A DNA stretch of 64,000 bases from Armatimonadetes bacterium Uphvl-Ar2 (GTDB lineage: Bacteria > Armatimonadota > Fimbriimonadia > Fimbriimonadales > Fimbriimonadaceae): the NCBI GenBank assembly GCA_002162095.1, contig CP021424.1, forward strand, positions 1,922,001 to 1,986,000, written 5' to 3'. The notes beneath the pieces were generated by a model. It had not been told where the DNA came from, did no database searches, and saw only the letters and a program-made list of their open reading frames with translations. Below, one piece after another: positions 58,095-64,000 of the stretch (its first letter is position 1; every line of letters starts with the position of its first letter). The position numbers and the translations under genes were made by a program.

Positions 58095-59045
58095 TTACCG
58101 GGAGGAAAGCACGGGCAGGGACTTAGAAAAGTGCTGATAGGTGCGGGCGCGCTCAAATCCGTGCCGACCATAGAAGTCGAGGAGCACGGTCCAGTCAATG
58201 ATCGTGCGGCGGGCGCCTTGTTGTTGCAGGTCTTGCAAAGCCCAGGCCAGCAGGCCGTGGCCCCAGCCTCGCCCCCGGGTGGCTTCGCTCAGCCCAATCG
58301 GACCAAGCGCGCCCCAATCGGGGCCTAGATCAATGTGCCAGTTTGCCCCGGCGATAGGGGCATCGGTGCCGTCACGCTGCGTGATGGCGAAGCCTTCCAC
58401 GCGGTCCTCAGCGATGAGGATGACCAAATCCTGCGGGGCGGATGACCACCGGCGCAAGCCATCTTGCCGCCAGCGACCCGGAAAGGCGCGCCCAAAGAAC
58501 TCCGCGAGCATCTCGCCGTCGGCGGGGGTGGCGCGGCGCACGGTGCAGCCTTGGAGAGACTCAATGGCCCCGGCGGGAGGGGCGTAATCCTTGAGGTCGC
58601 GCTCGACGTCGTAGCTTTCGTGCGTGCATGTGAATCCGGCGGAGGTGAGAAAACCGGCCACGAGTTCCGACTCCGCCGGCAGGCTCGGCCAGAGGTGGTC
58701 GGCATCGCCCCCGAATTGGAGAATGGCGAAGCCCTGCCGGATGGCTTCCTCTTCGACTTTCTCAAGTAGCTGGTGGGCGATGTCGGTTTCGTGCGCCCAC
58801 AGGCCGGTGATGGGCAACACATGCGCCGCTGCCTCCTGCCAGGTGCCGGGCTGCTTGCAGGCGATGGCGCCCAGCGTGTCTCCGCCCGATTTCATGCGCC
58901 AGGAGTTGGTGGGGTCGTAGCGCGGGCTGGCCACGGTCTTGCTCCACAGCAAGCGCTCGTCCACCCGGAACGGCCGCGGATAGATCTCCCCATGAAGCGC
59001 CACCAGCTCTTCGTAGTTGATCTGGGCAAAGGGAACCCAAGGCAT
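58095..59045 (-). CDS. Tandem GNAT-fold N-acetyltransferase
   Basis: A 316-residue protein of two GNAT-like halves. The N-terminal half (about 1-150) lacks a clear acetyl-CoA loop. The C-terminal half has EATRGRGWGHGLLAWALQDL, the acetyl-CoA loop, and LLDFYGRHGFERARTYQHF. The substrate is unknown. TAACCT lies 6 bases before the ATG with no Shine-Dalgarno, suggesting a leaderless transcript. Confidence 0.85.
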   Translation of the reverse strand: MPWVPFAQINYEELVALHGEIYPRPFRVDERLLWSKTVASPRYDPTNSWRMKSGGDTLGAIACKQPGTWQEAAAHVLPITGLWAHETDIAHQLLEKVEEEAIRQGFAILQFGGDADHLWPSLPAESELVAGFLTSAGFTCTHESYDVERDLKDYAPPAGAIESLQGCTVRRATPADGEMLAEFFGRAFPGRWRQDGLRRWSSAPQDLVILIAEDRVEGFAITQRDGTDAPIAGANWHIDLGPDWGALGPIGLSEATRGRGWGHGLLAWALQDLQQQGARRTIIDWTVLLDFYGRHGFERARTYQHFSKSLPVLSSR

Positions 59046-59068
59046 GAGCGCAGGTTACCGGGTGGGCC

Positions 59069-59338
59069 TCAGGTGCGTTGCATGTAGTTGACGCGCAGAT
59101 CGTTGAGCAGGTTGTCGATCTGGCGCTGGTCGGCGGGGTCCAGGCGAGCGTGGATAAGTCCGGCCAGGTGCCCGCAGAGGTCAATGGCGACCTTGGCTTG
59201 GGCGAGGTCGGGGTGGGTGGTGCCGGTGACCGGGTCGGGGTGCAGGCCCAGCTTTTGCCAGGCGATGCCCGCCATCTGGTCGAGCATCAATGCGATGTAC
59301 TGATGAATGTCGAGGGGGCCTTGTTCACCATGCTCCAT
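59069..59338 (-). CDS. DUF1844 family protein
   Basis: An 89-residue helical protein with DLAQAKVAIDLCGHLAGLIH and the C-terminal DNLLNDLRVNYMQ, matching DUF1844 of unknown role. The ATG at 59338 is used; TACATT lies 8 bases before it. A TTG at 59347 is possible. Confidence 0.82.
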   Translation of the reverse strand: MEHGEQGPLDIHQYIALMLDQMAGIAWQKLGLHPDPVTGTTHPDLAQAKVAIDLCGHLAGLIHARLDPADQRQIDNLLNDLRVNYMQRT

Positions 59339-59567
59339 GGCTAGCAAATGTACTAGATTGTTTAGGAAGCCTTTGTAGCCTTGGTTGGCCTCAAAATCTA
59401 TCCCAAGAACCGTGTTTTGAACCTAAAGGCGACTGATGCGAGGGTCTGCAGGCTCCTCAAAATTGCCTGGGTCGTCTGGGCAAGGCTAGACCCATATTCC
59501 GGCACCCAACGGTTTTTGGTCAGTTCCTTGAATCACAATAGACCAAGTCCGGAGAGGGCACATCCTC

Positions 59568-60341
59568 ATGCGAATTCTTGCTATTGCTTCAATTTTGGCG
59601 GTCGCTGGCGCTGCGAACGCTGACATGACCTTCCACTCGCTGGCTGGTGGCGACTTCAGCCAAGACTGGAACAACACGGGCCTGATCACGGCTAACGACA
59701 ACTGGTCCGGCGTGCTGAGCATCACGGGTTACCTCGGCGACACGAACGCCGGTTCGCCGACGGGTGTTAATCCCACGACGTACCTGCTCCCCTCGCTGGG
59801 TGCGGTGGACGTGATCGCCAACCAAACCAACCCGAATACCAACACCTCTGGCGGTGTGGCCGAGTTCCAATCCAGCGTGAACTCTCCGTTCAGCCCGACG
59901 ATCGCTCTCAATGGTAGCGGCACCGCCGATACCCCGGGCATCGTCCTGTTCATGGACGCTACGGGTCGCACAAACGTGAACCTGCGCTTCGACCTGATTG
60001 ACCTTGACGGTTCGGCGGATAACTCGATCCAACAGGTTGCGGTTCAGTACCGCGTGGGTGGCACGGGCAACTTCGTGAACGTGACGGGCGGTTACGTGGC
60101 TGACGCCACGACGGGACCGAACCTCTTCGGTAACACCACGTCTTTGAGCTTGACGGATGCCGCTTGGGCGGGTGCTTCGAGCCTCGAGCTTCGAGTCATC
60201 ACTACCAACGCTGCTGGCAACGACGAATGGGTCGGCATTGACAACATCGTTGTCACGAGCCAAGCCGTGCCGGAACCGGCCAGCATGATCGCCCTGGGTG
60301 CGGGTCTCCTCGCCCTGGCGCGCCGCCGCCGCAGCAAGTAA
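59568..60341 (+). CDS. PEP-CTERM surface protein
   Basis: Exported 257-residue protein with a signal peptide (residues 1-18, ANA cleavage) and a Thr/Asn/Ser-rich beta body. The C-terminal sorting signal is VPEPASMIALGAGLLALA then RRRR. PEP-CTERM proteins are processed by an exosortase and released to the outside; no exosortase is in the window. The 220-base gap before it holds no gene and no clear promoter was seen. It is a tandem neighbour of a second PEP-CTERM gene. Confidence 0.88.
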   Translation: MRILAIASILAVAGAANADMTFHSLAGGDFSQDWNNTGLITANDNWSGVLSITGYLGDTNAGSPTGVNPTTYLLPSLGAVDVIANQTNPNTNTSGGVAEFQSSVNSPFSPTIALNGSGTADTPGIVLFMDATGRTNVNLRFDLIDLDGSADNSIQQVAVQYRVGGTGNFVNVTGGYVADATTGPNLFGNTTSLSLTDAAWAGASSLELRVITTNAAGNDEWVGIDNIVVTSQAVPEPASMIALGAGLLALARRRRSK

Positions 60342-60362
60342 GCCGCAAGGCTTGCAGCCATG

Positions 60363-60400
60363 CAGGTGTCATCCCGTCCGGGTTGGCACCTGTTCGTTTT
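60363..60400 (+). terminator. Rho-independent terminator of the first PEP-CTERM gene
   Basis: Stem CAGGTG...CACCTG extended by CCCG/CGGG, with a TTCGTTTT tail, 22 bases after the stop. Confidence 0.75.
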
Positions 60401-60489
60401 ACGGGGTTTCTGGTTCTCGCCGCCTCAAGTCCCGGCTCTTAATCTAGCTTTAACTTTGAACTCAAAGAATGTTCCCGAGGTTCAAACTC

Positions 60490-61200
60490 ATGCGCTCTCT
60501 TCTCACTCTTTCCTTCTTCGCGGTTGTGGCTTCTTCGCAAGCCGCGATCCTCACTCAGTGGAACTTCAACAGCACCACTTCCGACGCTAACACGAGCACC
60601 GGCACCACGCTTCCGGCCATCGGCACCGGCACTGCCAGCCTCGTCGGCGGCGTGACGGCCACCTTCGCCTCGGGCGATGCCAGCGGCGGTTCCACCGACC
60701 CGAACGTGGGCGATGACTCCGCCTGGAACACCACCACCTACGCCGCTCAAGGCACCGGCGACAAGACGCGCGGCGTGCAGTTCTTGGTCAGCACCGTTGG
60801 TCAGCAGAACATCGTCGTGACGTGGGACATCCGCCACAGCAACACGTCCAGCCGCTGGACGCAGTTCCAGTACACCACCGACGGTGTGAACTTTGTCGAC
60901 TTCGGCTCCAAGATTGACGGCCCGACCACTGGCGACAGCTGGAACAACACCCGATCCGTGGATCTGAGCACGGTGACGGCCGTGAACAACAACGCGAACT
61001 TCGGTTTCCGCGTGGTCAGCACGTTCGCCCCGGGTGGCAGCGTCTACGCCGGTACCACGACGGCCGGCACCTATGCCACCAGCGGCACCATGCGCTACGA
61101 CATGGTGACGGTGAACGCCAGCCCGGTGCCGGAACCGGCCAGCATGATCGCTCTGGGTGCGGGTCTCCTCGCCCTGGCGCGACGCCGCCGCAACGGCTAA
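60490..61200 (+). CDS. PEP-CTERM surface protein
   Basis: A 236-residue exported protein from the ATG at 60490, which has GAGG nine bases upstream; an ATG at 60469 is less likely. Signal peptide (about residues 1-19), a body with WNFNSTTSDAN, VTWDIRHSNTSSRWTQFQY and FGFRVVSTFAPGG, resembling a jelly-roll-like surface domain, and the same C-terminal sorting signal as its neighbour. The last 66 bases of the signal differ at only two positions from that gene. Confidence 0.88.
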   Translation: MRSLLTLSFFAVVASSQAAILTQWNFNSTTSDANTSTGTTLPAIGTGTASLVGGVTATFASGDASGGSTDPNVGDDSAWNTTTYAAQGTGDKTRGVQFLVSTVGQQNIVVTWDIRHSNTSSRWTQFQYTTDGVNFVDFGSKIDGPTTGDSWNNTRSVDLSTVTAVNNNANFGFRVVSTFAPGGSVYAGTTTAGTYATSGTMRYDMVTVNASPVPEPASMIALGAGLLALARRRRNG

Positions 61201-61228
61201 GTCGTCTGGGTTAGGATCACCAGATGAG

Positions 61229-61261
61229 AACGGGACCCCGGAAGGGGTCCCGTTTCTTTTT
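61229..61261 (+). terminator. Rho-independent terminator of the second PEP-CTERM gene
   Basis: Perfect 11-bp stem AACGGGACCCC/GGGGTCCCGTT with a GGAA loop and a TCTTTTT tail, 28 bases after the stop and just before the convergent end of mfd. Confidence 0.9.
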
Positions 61262-61268
61262 GCCTGGC

Positions 61269-64000
61269 CTAGGAGGAAGAGGAGGCGAGCGACGCGCGGT
61301 CTTCTTCCACTTCCGCCCACGCTCGGTCGAAGGCCAGCAGACAATCCTCAGCCGCATCGAGCGCCGCCCCGGTGAAGGGCCACACGTAAGCCCGGTCGCT
61401 CATGTAGCTGCTGGCGTGCTGCCGCTGGACCAACGAGAGCACACGCGGCGGAATCACCGTGCGGTCATAGAAGTCCACCCGGATGCGGCCCTGGTGGCCG
61501 TCCACCTTCTCGATGCCCAGATGCTGCGCCACCAACCTCAGTCGCATCACGCGCAGGGCGTTCTCCACGCTGGGTGGCATGCGTCCGTAGCGGTCGGCCA
61601 GTTCGTTGGCAATCTCGTCGAGACTCGCGCGCGAGCGCGCACCCATCATGCGTTGGTAAGCGTAAAGTCTTTGCGCCTGATCTTCAATATAATTCTCGGG
61701 GATATTGATCTGTGCGGGCAAGTCCACGGTGGGCAGGGGCTCGAGTCCGCGCAGAGGATCATCCAACGCGGGCGGAGCCTCGCCATCGGCTACCGTCTTC
61801 AGAAAGTTGACTTCCGATTCAATGAGCTGAGCGTAAAGCTCAAAGCCCACGGTCATCATCTGACCGCTTTGCTTGGCCCCCAGCAGGTCGCCCGCGCCGC
61901 GAATTTGGAGGTCGCGGAACGCCAGCGAATACCCGCTGCCCAGGTGCGCAAACTCTTGCAGGGCTTCCAAGCGTGCCATCGCGTTTTCGGTCAGGCTCGC
62001 GCTGCCCTTGTAGAGCATATAGGCGTAGGCTTGGCGGTCGCTTCGTCCCACGCGGCCACGCAATTGGTACAACTGTGAAAGGCCAAAGTTCTGCGCATTT
62101 TCCACGATGATCGTGTTCGCGTTGCTGATGTCCAGCCCGTTTTCCACAATCGTCGTCGAGATCAGGATGTCAATGTCGCCCCGGATGAAGTCGAGCATCA
62201 CGGGCTCCAGTTCGCGCTCTGTCATCTGGCCATGGCCAATGCCTATACGCGCGGTGGGCACAAGATTGCGGATGCGCTCGGCAATCATTTCGATGCCCTG
62301 CACCCGGTGGACCACGTAATAGGCTTGGCCGCCCCGCGCCAGCTCGCGGAGCAGCGCTTCGCGCACCACTTCGTCGCTGTAGGCGCGCACATAGCTGCGG
62401 ATGGGCAGGCGTCCCGGCGGCGGGTCGTTGATGAGCGACATCGGCCGGATGGACATCAGGGCCATGCTCAGCGTGCGGGGGATGGGAGTGGCGGACATGC
62501 TCAACACGTCCACGTTCACACGCATCTGCTTGAGGTTCTCCTTGTGCTTCACCCCAAACTTCTGCTCCTCGTCCACCACCAGCAGGCCGAGGTCTTTGAA
62601 CTTCATTTCCGATCCCAGAAGCGAGTGCGTGCCCACCAGCACCTGCACATCGCCGGTTTTCAGGCTCTCCAGAACTTCCTTGCGCTCGGCGGCGGTGCGG
62701 AAGCGGTTGAGGTAATCCACCCGCACGCCAAAGGGTTCCAGCCGCTCCTTGAAGTTGCGATAGTGCTGTTCGCTCAGGATGGTGGTGGGGCAGAGCACCG
62801 CCACTTGCCGCTCGGCGGTGACCGACTTAAATGCCGCGCGGATGGCGACTTCCGTCTTGCCGAATCCTACGTCGCCGCACACCAGCCGGTCCATCGGGTA
62901 GTCGGTCTGCATGTCCATCTTCACCTCCTCGATGGCCTGCAGTTGGCTGGGCGTCTCCACCCACGGGAAGGTGTGCTCCATCTCGGCCTGTTCGGCGGTG
63001 TCGTTGCCGTAGCTGGGGCGGTGGGCACGGTTGCGCTCGGCGTAGAGCCGAATCAGCTCACGCGCCATTTCACGGGCGTCTTCCCGTGCTTTTCCCACGG
63101 TCTTGCGCCATTCACCTCCGCTCAACCGGTTGATCTTGGGGGCACCATCGCCGGGGGCGAGGTACTTCTGAATGCGGTCTAGCTGGTCGGCGGGAAGGAA
63201 AAGCTTATCGGGTGGCTTGTATTCGATGAAGAGGAATTCGCGGTCGTGTCCGTCAATCTGGCGGGTGACCAAGCCTCGGTAGATGCCGATCCCGAACTGG
63301 ATGTGCACCACAAAGTCGCCGGGCTTGAGGTCCAGCACCGTGGCCACCGGCACACCCTCACTAAATTTGCGTTGGGGCAGCCGCAGGCGCGAGACGCCAA
63401 ACAGTTCTTGGTCCGAAACCAGCGCCGACCCCAGGGACGGCATGATGAAGCCGCCGGCAAGGTTGCCTTCCACCCAGAAGGTGCCGGGTTCCGTTTCGGC
63501 TTCGGGATCGAACGCCCCCGCGAAGATCTCGACCTGACTCAGCACCTTTTGGGTGCGGTTGGGCTGGTCGGTGGCGACAAAGACTTGCAGACCTTCCTCC
63601 ACCCACTGCTTTATCGCGCCCGTGAGGGCCTGCGGCTGGCCATGGTAGCCCCGCAGAGATTTGGCTTCGAGGCTGGCTTCGGGGCCGGCGGGGAACCAGT
63701 GCGGCAAATCATTGATCTGCGCCATCGCAATGGAGGCCGGCAAGTTGCCGAGGTGCTCCACGCCCACCAAGAAGTCATTAGCGTGGGCCTGCATGATCTC
63801 GCCGCGCTCGGCGCGGTGCAGCAGCGCCTGGGCGAGTTCCTCCTCGTTGCGCTGGGCCATGATCTCGAGCTCAATCGGCTCGTCAAGAATTAGCCAGCCG
63901 TCATCGCCCAGCAGGTCCACGGCGCAGCCACTTTCTGAGTGGAGTAACGGGCGGTACAGGTCCAGGCGATCGAAGAACTGCCGGTTCTCCATCGCCTTGA
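61269..64000 (-). CDS. mfd: Transcription-repair coupling factor Mfd, 5' partial
   Basis: Removes stalled RNA polymerase and recruits excision repair. The frame is open to the window edge; at least 910 residues are visible of about 1100-1170. The RNA polymerase-binding domain starts near FVVHIQFGIGIYRGLV. Helicase motifs are CGDVGFGKTEVAIRAAF (Walker A), VVDEEQKFG (DEEQ) and the TRG region with SYVRAYSDEV and GRVGRSDRQAYAYML. The C-terminal domain is present. The missing part is the N-terminal UvrB-like region. Confidence 0.96.
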   Translation of the reverse strand, partial: KAMENRQFFDRLDLYRPLLHSESGCAVDLLGDDGWLILDEPIELEIMAQRNEEELAQALLHRAERGEIMQAHANDFLVGVEHLGNLPASIAMAQINDLPHWFPAGPEASLEAKSLRGYHGQPQALTGAIKQWVEEGLQVFVATDQPNRTQKVLSQVEIFAGAFDPEAETEPGTFWVEGNLAGGFIMPSLGSALVSDQELFGVSRLRLPQRKFSEGVPVATVLDLKPGDFVVHIQFGIGIYRGLVTRQIDGHDREFLFIEYKPPDKLFLPADQLDRIQKYLAPGDGAPKINRLSGGEWRKTVGKAREDAREMARELIRLYAERNRAHRPSYGNDTAEQAEMEHTFPWVETPSQLQAIEEVKMDMQTDYPMDRLVCGDVGFGKTEVAIRAAFKSVTAERQVAVLCPTTILSEQHYRNFKERLEPFGVRVDYLNRFRTAAERKEVLESLKTGDVQVLVGTHSLLGSEMKFKDLGLLVVDEEQKFGVKHKENLKQMRVNVDVLSMSATPIPRTLSMALMSIRPMSLINDPPPGRLPIRSYVRAYSDEVVREALLRELARGGQAYYVVHRVQGIEMIAERIRNLVPTARIGIGHGQMTERELEPVMLDFIRGDIDILISTTIVENGLDISNANTIIVENAQNFGLSQLYQLRGRVGRSDRQAYAYMLYKGSASLTENAMARLEALQEFAHLGSGYSLAFRDLQIRGAGDLLGAKQSGQMMTVGFELYAQLIESEVNFLKTVADGEAPPALDDPLRGLEPLPTVDLPAQINIPENYIEDQAQRLYAYQRMMGARSRASLDEIANELADRYGRMPPSVENALRVMRLRLVAQHLGIEKVDGHQGRIRVDFYDRTVIPPRVLSLVQRQHASSYMSDRAYVWPFTGAALDAAEDCLLAFDRAWAEVEEDRASLASSSS

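Overview
The window is a gene-dense, GC-rich bacterial chromosome segment with no phage, insertion sequence or CRISPR array. Several traits point to Armatimonadota, most likely the Fimbriimonadia. These are two PEP-CTERM surface proteins ending in VPEPASMIALGAGLLALA plus an arginine run, a diderm-type protein set, a flagellar export operon next to a McsB-type arginine kinase, and a Suf-type iron-sulfur operon. The assignment rests on gene style only; no 16S gene is present.

Layout. 0-4 kb (+): a VKOR/thioredoxin fusion cut by the window edge, mnmA, two small membrane proteins and an AI-2E/PerM transporter. 4-6 kb (-): a degenerate kinase with zinc ribbons. 6-13 kb (+): a secreted protein, ligA, an OGG1-type glycosylase, a secreted protein, a 3D-domain protein, rsmA and queG. 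13-18 kb (-): glgA, thiolase, murJ and trxA. 18-21 kb (+): a Gly-rich secreted protein, dnaG and a peroxiredoxin-like protein. 21-25 kb: an IMPase, tRNA-Gly(GCC), a ribokinase-like gene, a small Cys-rich membrane protein, icd and an HTH-PAS regulator. 25.5-29.6 kb (+): a respiratory operon in which Rieske and cytochrome b genes lie between two membrane subunits resembling cytochrome bd subunit I, the last carrying a C-terminal cytochrome c. 29.7-33 kb (+): sufC, sufD, a SufT-like gene, an Rrf2 regulator and an A-type carrier. 33-36.8 kb (-): an unknown protein, an HTTM protein with its partner, and hslU. 36.9-38.7 kb (+): a TPR protein. 38.8-50.7 kb (-): mmgE/prpD, two secreted Cys-containing proteins, an aquaporin, birA, nadC, an unknown gene, mcsB, then flhB-fliR-fliQ-fliP-fliO-fliN/Y-fliM. 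50.8-54 kb: a secreted metalloprotease and trxB (-), and an M42 aminopeptidase (+). 54-59.3 kb (-): VOC, dapF, hfq, miaA, apt, sucC, GNAT and DUF1844. 59.5-61.2 kb (+): two PEP-CTERM proteins. 61.3-64 kb (-): mfd, cut by the window edge. No gap without a gene exceeds 300 bases.

Genes are packed with ATGA, GTGA or TTGA stop/start overlaps, so most units are operons. The respiratory operon probably forms one quinol-oxidising complex. The Suf operon contains its own probable regulator. The flagellar genes build the switch and the type III export gate.

Three points stand out. (1) The Rieske/cytochrome b operon with two bd-like subunits may encode an unusual respiratory complex. (2) Five conserved genes between 43.4 and 53.6 kb carry eight frameshifts in all. 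Each is repaired by adding one base to a G/C run, which points to sequence errors rather than gene decay. (3) Several transcription-unit-leading genes have a -10-like hexamer 6-8 bases before the start codon and no Shine-Dalgarno, suggesting leaderless mRNAs.
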